This document shows positions 9,259 through 16,499 of a DNA stretch of 64,000 nucleotides, in pieces. How positions within the stretch are numbered: the stretch's first letter is position 1; every line of letters begins with the position of its first letter. The notes below the pieces were generated by a model. The model made no database searches and was not told the origin of the DNA. It saw only the letters and a list, made by a program, of their open reading frames with translations. This stretch comes from Filimonas sp. GTDB taxonomy: Bacteria > Bacteroidota > Bacteroidia > Chitinophagales > Chitinophagaceae. The stretch lies in assembly GCA_017306865.1 (NCBI GenBank), contig JAFKHH010000014.1, forward strand, positions 1 to 64,000, given 5' to 3'. Position numbers and translations under genes: made by a program.

Positions 9259-10161
9259 ATGAAACGTAGCATTCTCTTATTACTGGCTATTACTTTATGC
9301 AGCACTGTTTATGCACAGCGTTGCGACTCATTACCTATTCCTGGCGGCTATTTATTTTATCATGTATATGGCAAGGGGAAACCTGTTGTTATTTTAACCG
9401 GTGGCCCGGGCATCTCCTGCGGTCAGCAGGAAGATGTTGCTATGCACATTAGCAACGAATACCAGGCTATACTAATAGAGCAGCGCGGAACAGGCAGGTC
9501 TATTCCTACGCTAATGGATAAAGAACATATTAATATCGACACAGCGGCTGCTGACATAAAAAAGATACTGGACAAACTGGCTATTAAACAGGCTGCCATA
9601 TATGGCCATAGTTATGGTAGTTTGCTCGCTATGTATTTTGGCACACGATACCCGGAAAGGGTTAGCCGCCTCATCTTTGCAGGGCCCGCACCGTTTAATT
9701 ATACCAGCGATCAGCTATCAACGTATGCTGATAATAAAGATGCCCGGCTAGGTTTTTCTGATATACAGCAATTGAATGCGCTTGACGAAAAAGCGGGTGC
9801 AGGAACATTAACTGCAACAGACTCTTTTGCTTTCAGAAGAATAAACAACAGCACGATCATATTTGACAAATCCAGGCTGGATAGCATTATGCGATTTGTA
9901 AGCAAAGGCAAAATAAATAATAAGATGATGGTCTTGATGGCAGGCTCCTATATGCGCCTGGACCTGACCAGTCAAGTAAAAAAATTCGCTAAACCGATCT
10001 ACATCATTTGCGGTAAGCAGGATGCGTTATCTTTTATGGCGTACGAATACAAACTGGTGAAACCTGATGTAAAAATTCACTGGATAAAACAGGCAGGGCA
10101 TTTCCCTATGTTTGAGCAGGAGAAGGATTTTTATAACGCACTAACGGCATCATTAAACTAG
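9259..10161 (+). CDS. Exported alpha/beta hydrolase
   Basis: From the ATG at 9259 the protein has 300 residues and a clean signal peptide (1-19, ending VYAQ), which is why this start is preferred over an upstream in-frame ATG at 9112 that would prepend 49 unrelated residues. The fold signatures are LTGGPG (oxyanion loop), IEQRGTGRS, the nucleophile elbow G116-H-S118-Y-G120, an acid in CGKQDA and the histidine in QAGHFP. It belongs to the proline-iminopeptidase-like group. The substrate is unknown. The gene is divergent from the arylsulfatase. Confidence 0.87.
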   Translation: MKRSILLLLAITLCSTVYAQRCDSLPIPGGYLFYHVYGKGKPVVILTGGPGISCGQQEDVAMHISNEYQAILIEQRGTGRSIPTLMDKEHINIDTAAADIKKILDKLAIKQAAIYGHSYGSLLAMYFGTRYPERVSRLIFAGPAPFNYTSDQLSTYADNKDARLGFSDIQQLNALDEKAGAGTLTATDSFAFRRINNSTIIFDKSRLDSIMRFVSKGKINNKMMVLMAGSYMRLDLTSQVKKFAKPIYIICGKQDALSFMAYEYKLVKPDVKIHWIKQAGHFPMFEQEKDFYNALTASLN

Positions 10162-10176
10162 CCAATTCATTTTTCA

Positions 10177-10272
10177 ATGGATGATGCTTCGCTTTTTCAA
10201 TATGTCACTACTTTTAAATTAGTTGCTGCGTTAAACGACCCGGAAACAGCAGCCCTGATCTTGTCAAAATAA
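10177..10272 (+). CDS. Candidate 31-residue small protein
   Basis: A short ORF begins 13 bp after the stop codon of the alpha/beta hydrolase. Its composition is protein-like (MDDASLFQYV... ending LILSK) and could form an amphipathic helix. No ribosome-binding signal is visible, as is usual in Bacteroidota. It may be a real micro-protein cotranscribed with the hydrolase, or chance. Confidence 0.25.
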   Translation: MDDASLFQYVTTFKLVAALNDPETAALILSK

Positions 10273-10287
10273 TAAGCAGCTTATTAC

Positions 10288-10323
10288 ACTGATCTGTTAC
10301 CATACGCATGGTATCAGATCAGT
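10288..10323. terminator. Long hairpin between convergent genes
   Basis: ACTGATCTG (10288-10296) pairs perfectly with CAGATCAGT (10315-10323), and inside it TACCAT pairs with ATGGTA across a four-base loop, with one T-T mismatch. The stop codon of the LuxR-type gene (10314-10316) is inside the hairpin. It most likely terminates that gene, and perhaps the convergent hydrolase too. Confidence 0.75.
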
Positions 10324-11072
10324 TTGCTGTTCACCGCATAAGACAATGCTTCCACAACACTATTTACTTCCAGCCGTTCGAAAATTCTTCGCCTGTAATA
10401 CTTGACGGTATCCGGCGCCACAAACATTCTATCCGCTATCTGGCTGATACTAAGCCCTTGTGCATGTAGCCGCAGCACCTCTGTTTCCTTTTCTGTAAGC
10501 ATTGGCTTCTCAGACTTATACCATTTCTTTTTGTCAAGCGAAAATTCCCATATATCACTCGCGCCTTGCTTATGAATGCGGATATTACCCGCGGTCTGGT
10601 GGTGGGAAAGTGATACAATGCACATGGACTTCCACATCTTCCCGCTCTCAGTAAGAAAAAGCGGTGTCAGCTTATGGTTGATAAGGGTTGTTTTATTTTC
10701 TTTATTGACGAGGTGAAAATCATAAGCGATGCTATATAGTTTTCTCTCTTCAACAGGAACGCTTTCGTAAAAATTAAATCCGGCTTCGTTGATGATTGAT
10801 AATAATTCCAGGTCTTTTTCCGGTACATGCCTGAAGTAAAAATCATATCCCATCTGCAATACCTCTTCTGCAGAGTAACCACACAGGAACAGCGGATTCT
10901 CCGATACATACTCAAATGACATATCGGTATAATCAATCACATACACACTTCCATACGTGAGACGTGCGAAGGCCTTTACTACTTCCATATATTGTTGCCC
11001 CTGCTGATCTGCCGCCGCAATTTCTCCCAGCTTATTTCTTGTCAACAAGCTGGAACCGGAATTATTTTTCAT
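10314..11072 (-). CDS. PAS-like sensor with LuxR-type DNA-binding domain
   Basis: The protein of 252 residues has a C-terminal LuxR/NarL helix-turn-helix (about 190-250), with LTEKETEVLRLHAQGLS and the recognition helix APDTVKYYRRRIF. The N-terminal part (about 30-150) resembles a PAS-type sensor domain with YVIDYTDMSFEYVS near its start. It lacks a receiver-domain aspartate, so it is probably a one-component regulator rather than a response regulator. The gene stands alone, with a 520-bp noncoding stretch upstream shared with tRNA-Lys. Confidence 0.8.
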   Translation of the reverse strand: MKNNSGSSLLTRNKLGEIAAADQQGQQYMEVVKAFARLTYGSVYVIDYTDMSFEYVSENPLFLCGYSAEEVLQMGYDFYFRHVPEKDLELLSIINEAGFNFYESVPVEERKLYSIAYDFHLVNKENKTTLINHKLTPLFLTESGKMWKSMCIVSLSHHQTAGNIRIHKQGASDIWEFSLDKKKWYKSEKPMLTEKETEVLRLHAQGLSISQIADRMFVAPDTVKYYRRRIFERLEVNSVVEALSYAVNSKLI

Positions 11073-11496
11073 TCAAAGGATTTAATAAGGAAGTGCAAAC
11101 TTACACGCTAGTGTAGGATTTCATTTTTTTGCTTTCACTTTTTAGTAAAATATTCCCAATAGCATGGGTGTGCCGTAGCTGTTTTATTTGCTGTATTTCC
11201 ATTGATCAACGTTTGTTCATTGTTTTATGCAGACAATCGCTGTGAGCCGTGTCTATCTCTTCTGTTTTTTTCTCCCAATTGCGTTCAAATTTTGCCATTA
11301 ACAGAAGATTTTTAGCAGTCGACTGATTCGAAAAGCTGTTTATTCCAATTTTTATACGTGCTATTTGAAATTTTTTTTCGTTTTTTTCCGGCTTTATTGA
11401 TCCGCAGCAATGCAGTACTGGTAAATGTTGTAGCGGTTATCCACAATTGACTCCCCTCCGGGAAGGCAATTTTTTTTCAAAAAAATTGAATAAAAA
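11073..11496. other. Gene-free AT-rich stretch
   Basis: Between the LuxR-type gene and the tRNA-Lys promoter I see no convincing ORF. The sequence is strongly T-rich on the + strand. It must contain the promoter of the leftward regulator gene, but I cannot place it. Confidence 0.5.
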
Positions 11497-11527
11497 TTTG
11501 GAGCAAAACCATTTTCCCCTATTTTTG
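11497..11527 (+). promoter_or_regulatory. Bacteroidota sigma-A promoter of tRNA-Lys
   Basis: TTTG at 11497-11500 and TATTTTTG at 11520-11527 are separated by 19 bp, matching the Bacteroidota primary-sigma consensus TTTG-N(about 19)-TAnnTTTG. The tRNA begins 66 bp downstream of the -7 box, consistent with a processed leader. Confidence 0.85.
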
Positions 11528-11592
11528 CACTCCCAATCACAAATAACGGTAACGCAGCCACAACAGGTTGACTACCAAAAAGATAAAGGGAA

Positions 11593-11665
11593 GATTCCGT
11601 AGCTCAGTTGGTAGAGCAATACACTTTTAATGTATGGGTCCTGGGTTCGAGTCCCAGCGGGATCA
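11593..11665 (+). tRNA. tRNA-Lys (anticodon UUU)
   Basis: All four arms fold. The acceptor stem GATTCCG pairs with CGGGATC (one wobble), the D stem is GCTC/GAGC, the anticodon stem ATACA/TGTAT encloses loop CTTTTAA with anticodon TTT at 11626-11628, and the T arm is CTGGG-TTCGAGT-CCCAG. The discriminator base is A at 11665. No CCA is encoded. A decayed copy of its 3' end lies at 15598-15655. Confidence 0.96.
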
Positions 11666-11667
11666 CA

Positions 11668-11693
11668 AAAGCCGGTCATCACTGATCGGCTTT
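11668..11693 (+). terminator. tRNA-Lys terminator hairpin
   Basis: AAAGCCGGTCA (11668-11678) pairs with TGATCGGCTTT (11683-11693) across a four-base loop, with one G-T wobble, followed by cttatttta. The same hairpin, in perfect form, follows the tRNA remnant at 15598. Confidence 0.85.
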
Positions 11694-11696
11694 CTT

Positions 11697-11845
11697 ATTT
11701 TATACCTGTCACCTACATCTTATATTCTCCAAAACTGAACAAGTATTATATAGGAGCATGCACCGATATGCTGAGACGTTTGTATGAACATAATATTGGG
11801 CATTCAAAGTTTACCAAAACAGAAATATACATAAACACATTTTGA
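11697..11845 (+). pseudogene. Truncated GIY-YIG nuclease-domain gene
   Basis: Just after the tRNA terminator the frame reads VTYILYSPKLNKYYIG, then RRLYEHNIGHSKFT, which is the start of a UPF0213-type GIY-YIG endonuclease domain (GIY equivalent in TYILYS, YIG in KYYIG). The reading then departs from the family and stops at 11845 after about 50 residues, roughly half of a normal domain of 80-100. No ATG precedes the domain except one inside the tRNA at 11630. The missing 3' part suggests a deletion or insertion junction here. Confidence 0.7.
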
Positions 11846-11856
11846 GCTACCACTTT

Positions 11857-12711
11857 TTAATTTTTATCCCTATCACGGTCAAAGAAATCATCAATTTCGC
11901 CGATTGCAGTTCTAAGGCATCTCATTATCTCTTCGTGAAAATCGGTACCGGAAGCGTGTAATGGGTCAATAGATTTTACCAGGAATTCCCTTAATTCAAA
12001 TAGTTGCTCCCTGTTGTATTTTTTGGATGCTTTTACCAACTCCAGCTTCATCAGCTCCTCTTGCTGATTTTGTTTGGGGTTGAAAATTTCGTTTATATGG
12101 CTGCATTGATGACATACTCCTTCCTGGTTGATTAATGCACATCTATGTTCAAAAATATCTGTCATCGTATTCCTTGCATCGTTGAGCAAATGTTTTACAA
12201 CACCTTCGGTTTTTTCAAGAATGTGACTGATTTCCTTTACCTGGAAATCGTACATGTTTTTTAGTATCAATGCAATTTGATTTTCAATAGGCAATGTTTT
12301 TGAAATGCAGGTAAAACAATAGTCAATATGCTCTCTCATTTCGTAAGCCCCAGTTGGTGAAGTATCGTGAACCATCCAAAAAACCTGCCTGATTTCTTCC
12401 GAACCTATAGCTAAGTCTGCCGCACGGTCTTGTGCATCGGGGAGCCATCTCTTTTTCTTTCGTAAGTGGTCGTAAGCAAGATTTGTGGCTATTTTAAACA
12501 CCCAGGTTTTGAGAGAAGCGTCCTGGTTGAAGGAGGATATTTTAGTGAATGCTTTTATAAAAGTATCGTGCGCTAAATCATCTACATCATCCCGGTCTGT
12601 AATTAAACGATACAAGTATGACTTTAGCTGATTTTGAAATTTGGCAAACAAAGTCTGGAATGCATTAATGTCGCCCGATACAGCCAATTTAAGTATGTCT
12701 TCTTTTTCCAT
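11857..12711 (-). CDS. ECF-type RNA polymerase sigma factor with C-terminal extension
   Basis: The 284-residue product contains sigma region 2 (about 10-85: DVDDLAHDTFIKAF, then LKTWVFKIATNLAYDHLRKKKR) and region 4 (about 130-185: LPIENQIALILKNMYDFQVKEIS). It is about 100 residues longer than a plain ECF factor. The extension carries a cysteine group (HRCALINQEGVCHQCSH, about 191-207) that might bind zinc, and an acidic, charged tail ending FFDRDRDKN. No anti-sigma gene is adjacent. It lies 61 bp downstream of the SDR gene on the same strand and may be cotranscribed with it. The last coding bases face the GIY-YIG remnant. Confidence 0.85.
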   Translation of the reverse strand: MEKEDILKLAVSGDINAFQTLFAKFQNQLKSYLYRLITDRDDVDDLAHDTFIKAFTKISSFNQDASLKTWVFKIATNLAYDHLRKKKRWLPDAQDRAADLAIGSEEIRQVFWMVHDTSPTGAYEMREHIDYCFTCISKTLPIENQIALILKNMYDFQVKEISHILEKTEGVVKHLLNDARNTMTDIFEHRCALINQEGVCHQCSHINEIFNPKQNQQEELMKLELVKASKKYNREQLFELREFLVKSIDPLHASGTDFHEEIMRCLRTAIGEIDDFFDRDRDKN

Positions 12712-12772
12712 TCAATGAATAAAAATAAAAGTGATTGCAATTTTATTATACAAAACTGCAATCACTAATGTA

Positions 12773-13576
12773 CTATAATATGTTCATCTTGCCACAATCT
12801 ACATCTACGATATGGCTATTGAATGCAATGCCGTTAGCACTTGCAAGAAACGCCGCAGTTTCACCAACATGTTTTAATGAAGGGCTTGTTTTCAAAATGT
12901 CAAACGCCTTGTATTGCGCAACTATCTGTTCCGCAGGTATGCTGTACTTCTGCGCAACATCACTAATAAAACCGGCAATTCTTTTTGTTTCCATTAATGC
13001 TCCGGAGCATATACCAATAACTTTTATTCCATTTGCCCCCCATTCAGCAGCCATTACTCTTGTCAACCCTTCAATGGCTGCGCTCGCTGCAGTAATTCCT
13101 GCCACATTAGGCAATTTAGAACGAGATAGTGCGGCTGTCAAAAGCAGGATGGTTCCTTCTGTTTGTGTTTGTATCATATACCTTGCCGCCACTCTTGAAG
13201 TAAGAAATTGTGAACCGCAAATCTTTTTTATGGGCGCCATAAATTGCTCAAACGTAGCCTCTGTTGTTGGCGGGCGTCCGCCCATTTCCTCGTAGTTTGC
13301 ACCAATACCATTGAATACAATATCTAATTTTCCATTGTCGGCAATTACTTTTTTTAAGAAATCGTCAATCTCTGTTTCATTCAAGGCATCTACCTGTGCA
13401 GCTTCAACATTGCCACCCGTTTCATTAAGCTTTTTTGCCAACGATTTTACGACATCAAAGTTTCGCGCGGTGATGTACAACTTTGCTCCATGTTCGGAAA
13501 ATGAACGGGCCACTGCTCCTGCAATTTCCCCGGATGCCGCAAATACTACGGCTACTTTGTTTTTTAGATTTGTCAT
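12773..13576 (-). CDS. Divergent short-chain dehydrogenase/reductase-like protein
   Basis: The 267-residue product has a Rossmann N terminus (KVAVVFAASGEIAGAVARSF) where the usual TGxxxGIG is altered, and an NNAG-like position reading FNGIGANY near 92. The segment normally holding the catalytic YxxxK reads NVAGITAASAAIEGL, so both tyrosine and lysine seem to be missing, although LTAALSRSK before it matches the strand with the catalytic serine. It may be a non-catalytic or differently catalysing SDR. It precedes the sigma factor gene in the same direction, and is divergent from the ArsR operon. Confidence 0.8.
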   Translation of the reverse strand: MTNLKNKVAVVFAASGEIAGAVARSFSEHGAKLYITARNFDVVKSLAKKLNETGGNVEAAQVDALNETEIDDFLKKVIADNGKLDIVFNGIGANYEEMGGRPPTTEATFEQFMAPIKKICGSQFLTSRVAARYMIQTQTEGTILLLTAALSRSKLPNVAGITAASAAIEGLTRVMAAEWGANGIKVIGICSGALMETKRIAGFISDVAQKYSIPAEQIVAQYKAFDILKTSPSLKHVGETAAFLASANGIAFNSHIVDVDCGKMNIL

Positions 13577-13791
13577 TTTTATATGATTTATCTATTGACG
13601 TTTGAGCCGGATAAAACGGTCGGAATTTTCGAAATCTACAACTTATCTTCTCGCCGTGATAGAGATGATCGATCGGTTCATGCCGGAAGGGAACAAGCAG
13701 GCGTACTTCGCCTCCCAGACACACGCAACAACAGTACGAGTGCCTTAGTGCCCAATAGACTGATTTGAAGCGGTTAAGGCAGCCATTTTCG

Positions 13792-13882
13792 CTTGCGCAA
13801 TAAGGATAATTTGATTTTGTCCCAGGAAAAAAATTGCGCAAGTAAAAACTTGCGCATATATTTGCAAGAAATGACTTGCGCA
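13792..13882. promoter_or_regulatory. ArsR operator cluster: four CTTGCGCA half-sites
   Basis: A perfect 9-bp inverted repeat, TGCGCAAGT-aaaa-ACTTGCGCA, lies at 13835-13856. Further copies of the half-site are at 13792-13799 (CTTGCGCA) and 13874-13882 (ACTTGCGCA). A TAnnTTTG -7 box (TATATTTG, 13857-13864) sits between the palindrome and the third half-site, so a bound repressor would cover the promoter of the ArsR gene starting at 13885. This is most simply an autoregulatory operator. Confidence 0.8.
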
Positions 13883-13884
13883 TT

Positions 13885-14211
13885 ATGACACCAACCAGAG
13901 ACATCTTCCAGGCAATAGCGGATCCGACTCGCCGGCAAATTATAGGTATGCTGGCTCGGCAGTCACTCAATGTAAATGCCATTGCCAAGGAGTTTGATAT
14001 TACCAGGCAAGCAGTTTCACTGCATGTACAATTCCTTAACGATTGTGGGCTTATTGTGATCAAACAACAAGGCAGGGAAAGATATTGCGAAGCCAAACTC
14101 GAAAGATTAAAGGAAGTAACAGACTGGGTGGATCAATACCGGAACTATTGGGACAATAAATTTGACTCACTGCAAGATTACCTGGCCAAAATTCAAAACA
14201 AGAAAAAATAG
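13885..14211 (+). CDS. ArsR-family winged-helix repressor
   Basis: From the ATG at 13885 the protein has 108 residues (an in-frame TTG at 13876 lies inside an operator half-site, so the ATG is preferred). The winged HTH begins RDIFQAIADPTRRQIIGML and includes SLNVNAIAKEFDITRQAVSLHVQFL and the wing GLIVIKQQGRERYCEA. No metal-binding cysteine pair of the ArsR/SmtB type (ELCVCDL) is present, so it is in the metal-independent SdpR/YdfF-like branch that controls SRPBCC genes. It heads an operon with the genes at 14216 and 14750. Confidence 0.9.
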   Translation: MTPTRDIFQAIADPTRRQIIGMLARQSLNVNAIAKEFDITRQAVSLHVQFLNDCGLIVIKQQGRERYCEAKLERLKEVTDWVDQYRNYWDNKFDSLQDYLAKIQNKKK

Positions 14212-14215
14212 AGCG

Positions 14216-14689
14216 ATGGAGCAATACAATACATTCAAACAGGAAGGGAACATTCTTATACATACAAGAATACTCAATGCCCCAAGGGATTTGGTTTGGG
14301 AAGTATGGACCACGCCGGAGCATATAAAAGAATGGTGGGGGCCAGATGGTTTTTCGCTGACTATAAAATCGATGAATGTAGCACCTGGCAAAACATGGGA
14401 TTCTATTATGCATGGTTGGGGACAGGATTTTGATAGCAAGGTTGAGTACCTGGAAGTAAAAAAGCCTTCCCTCTTATCTTATAAACATTTTGGGGAAAGC
14501 GAAGATTATGACTTTACAGTTTCCGTTTTGCTGGAAGAAGTAGAAGGGAAAACATTGCTGACAATGAAGTCTGCATTTAAGTCAAAAGAAATCATTGAGG
14601 ACTTGAACAGGCGGTTCACTGTCATTGAAGGTGGTAAGCAAACGTTGAACCGACTTGAAAGCTATCTTACAATATCAGTTAAAAAATAA
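14216..14689 (+). CDS. SRPBCC/AHSA1-domain protein
   Basis: The protein has 157 residues from the ATG four bases after the ArsR stop codon; a longer ORF start at 14162 would overlap the ArsR gene and is unlikely. The AHSA1 signature is clear: RILNAPRDLVWEVWTTPEHI, then WWGPDGFS near 40 and ITISVL-type beta strands later (DFTVSVLLEEVEGKT). These START-like folds bind small hydrophobic ligands. ArsR-SRPBCC-DHFR-like triplets are common in Bacteroidota, but the ligand is not known. Confidence 0.88.
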   Translation: MEQYNTFKQEGNILIHTRILNAPRDLVWEVWTTPEHIKEWWGPDGFSLTIKSMNVAPGKTWDSIMHGWGQDFDSKVEYLEVKKPSLLSYKHFGESEDYDFTVSVLLEEVEGKTLLTMKSAFKSKEIIEDLNRRFTVIEGGKQTLNRLESYLTISVKK

Positions 14690-14749
14690 GATCCTGAAAA
14701 GGTGCTGATTATTAAATAATTGAATACTACATATTAAACTACAAACAAA

Positions 14750-15370
14750 ATGAGCAAAATTATCTTTGACAGCGGTATCTCGCTTGATGGCTTTTTCGCC
14801 GGTGACAACAGAAGCCCAGACAACCCAATGGGTGGCGTTGCCGGAAAGCTTCATACATGGATGTTTAAGCAAAAAGCATTTTGGAAAAACGTAAATATGG
14901 AAGGTGGTGAGGAATACGGTGCAGATAGTAAACTAATAGATGATGTGTTTGCAAGAACAGGTTCGTACATAATGGGCAAACGAATGTTTGAAGAAGGTGA
15001 AGTACATTGGGCGGAAGACTTATACAAAGCAGATGTGTATGTTCTGACACATGAAAAACGGGAACCATGGGTTCAAAAAGGAACAACGACCTTCTATTTC
15101 ATCAATGACGGAATTGAAAGCGCATTGGAAAAAGCAAGGAAATCAGCCAAGGGGAAAGATATAAGAATACAAGGTGGTGCAAATACTATTCAACAATTTC
15201 TCAATGCGGGGCTTATAGACGAATTTTTCATTCATATTGCCCCTGTGTTTTTAGGAAGTGGCATCCGGCTGTTTGATGGCATTGATGAAAATAAATATGA
15301 TCTCCAGGTTGCAGAAGTAATACCTTCAGAACTAACAACACATATAAGATATAAACTGACGAAGAAATAA
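14750..15370 (+). CDS. Dihydrofolate reductase-like (RibD C-terminal family) protein
   Basis: The 206-residue protein starts SKIIFDSGISLDGFFAGDNRS, the standard opening of the YyaP/YwjB-type DHFR-like family, and continues with GSYIMGKRMFEEG (about 80) and the nucleotide-binding KDIRIQGGANTIQQFLNAGLIDE (about 140-162). It is probably an NADPH-dependent reductase of unknown substrate. It is the third gene of the ArsR operon (60 bp after the SRPBCC gene) and is followed by a strong terminator. Confidence 0.88.
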   Translation: MSKIIFDSGISLDGFFAGDNRSPDNPMGGVAGKLHTWMFKQKAFWKNVNMEGGEEYGADSKLIDDVFARTGSYIMGKRMFEEGEVHWAEDLYKADVYVLTHEKREPWVQKGTTTFYFINDGIESALEKARKSAKGKDIRIQGGANTIQQFLNAGLIDEFFIHIAPVFLGSGIRLFDGIDENKYDLQVAEVIPSELTTHIRYKLTKK

Positions 15371-15386
15371 AAACAGGAGTACATAA

Positions 15387-15423
15387 AAAAGCCCCAAAAT
15401 GTGTCTAACATTTTGGGGCTTTT
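15387..15423 (+). terminator. Strong terminator of the ArsR operon
   Basis: A perfect 15-bp stem, AAAAGCCCCAAAATG (15387-15401) with CATTTTGGGGCTTTT (15409-15423), encloses a 7-base loop. It begins 17 bp after the stop codon of the DHFR-like gene. Confidence 0.93.
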
Positions 15424-15597
15424 CAGTTAAGGCGAGTTTTTTTGAGGACTCGGCTGCCTCTTGGTTGGATATTTTGAAAGTGCTGATCATGTTATGACAT
15501 GACCACGAAATCTATTTATTATCAATTGAAATACTGATCAGTAATTTTCGAAACAAGGTGGTCAAAGCTTCCGAAATCACCATATACTAGCCCCCTG

Positions 15598-15655
15598 CTG
15601 GTTCGAGTCTCAGCAGGATTACAAAAGCCGGTCAGTTATGACCGGCTTTCTTATC
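15598..15655 (+). repeat. Decayed duplicate of the tRNA-Lys 3' end and its terminator
   Basis: Starting at ctggttcgagtc, this stretch matches 11641-11697 (T arm, acceptor 3' strand, discriminator, terminator hairpin) with one deleted G and a handful of substitutions. The T stem can no longer pair and there is no 5' half, so it cannot be a tRNA. The terminator is kept as a perfect 11-bp stem (AAAGCCGGTCA, 15624-15634, with 15639-15649). It could be an attachment-site duplicate marking the right edge of an inserted 4-kb segment. Confidence 0.8.
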
Positions 15656-15893
15656 TTCCGGAATATCACCTTGGTCATCTATTCCCATAATTTCTACTCC
15701 ACCAAACTTTTGTACGTAATAAAAGAATTTCGTTTGAAATGAATTAACAATTCATTTATCCATCACAATAATTTATTACTCCTGTGAGTTCCTGATATCA
15801 ATCCGCAACATCCTTACCAACACATATTACCACGGGTAAGTGACGTTACCGAGATAGTGGCAAAAAAATCTATTCAAATGATTAAACTATAAC
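15656..15893. other. Gene-free stretch with a degenerate repeat
   Basis: No ORF is supported here. Near 15800-15850 the motif caacatccttacc...gggtaagtgacgtt forms an imperfect inverted repeat that has looser relatives at 18929-18975, 23160-23215 and 28530-28575. Confidence 0.4.
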
Positions 15894-16499
15894 ATGGGAG
15901 ATAAAAGTTTTTATAGGCCGAAAATTGGGGCAATCCTTTATTCCTTATCTGAAATCGATTTCCAGCTTTTGGAAAAGCATAAAAATATGAAGCGTATTTC
16001 TATTTGGTTAGAAGGGCTTGCGATAAATGACCTTGAATTTTTACTAAAACGTAAACACCTTGAAGAAGTCATCATTTATGGAGGTAAAGTCGGTGATTAT
16101 TCCGCATTGGCTGGGTTACCCAAATTAAAAAGCCTTTTTTTGAATGGCTATTTACGCCGTTGGTTGGAACATTTCGATTTTTTAAGCGAAATATATTCAC
16201 TTGAAAAACTCAGCATACTCCACTATCCAATGTTTACTCAATTTCCCAATCTTCAGAATTTAGTCAACCTGAAAAATATTAGCATCGACGGCTGCAAACG
16301 ACTTACGGATATATCCAACGTAGCACTTCTACCAAACTTGAAAAATTTTGGAATAATTAGCACTCCCCAAACAGTAGAAGATTTAGAATTTATTGCACAA
16401 AGAAAAGGAATGAAACAAATGAGCGGAGCATTTGGAAGCAAACAGAAGGATGAATCTTTTGAACGGATGCTCGAAAAATATGGGTTAGTGTATGGCTAA
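15894..16499 (+). CDS. Leucine-rich-repeat-like protein
   Basis: The 201-residue protein is made of about six irregular leucine-rich units of 20-25 residues (for example LKRISIWLEGLAINDLEFL, PKLKSLFLNGYL, SLEKLSILHYP, VNLKNISIDGCKRLTDIS and PNLKNFGII). It has no signal peptide, so it is probably cytoplasmic. Proteins of this style occur as immunity or scaffold proteins in polymorphic-toxin loci, but nothing here proves that. Its stop codon overlaps the start of a tiny ORF (TAATG at 16497-16501). Confidence 0.7.
   Translation: MGDKSFYRPKIGAILYSLSEIDFQLLEKHKNMKRISIWLEGLAINDLEFLLKRKHLEEVIIYGGKVGDYSALAGLPKLKSLFLNGYLRRWLEHFDFLSEIYSLEKLSILHYPMFTQFPNLQNLVNLKNISIDGCKRLTDISNVALLPNLKNFGIISTPQTVEDLEFIAQRKGMKQMSGAFGSKQKDESFERMLEKYGLVYG

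Noticed and set aside
13583-13834. Possible coding remnant in the gap before the ArsR operator (reads ...MIDRFMPEGNKQAYFASQTH...)
   Set aside because: The short stretch looks protein-like but is interrupted by stops and has no homology that I recognise; it is not enough to call a pseudogene.
13455-14096. A 213-residue frame on the minus strand opposite the ArsR gene and the end of the SDR gene
   Set aside because: Cysteine- and serine-rich composition typical of a shadow frame, overlapping two well-supported genes on the other frames.
15426-15597. Tail of a broken gene (reads ASFFEDSAASWLDILKVL)
   Set aside because: Only about 20 codons, no start, no recognisable family and no matching upstream part.
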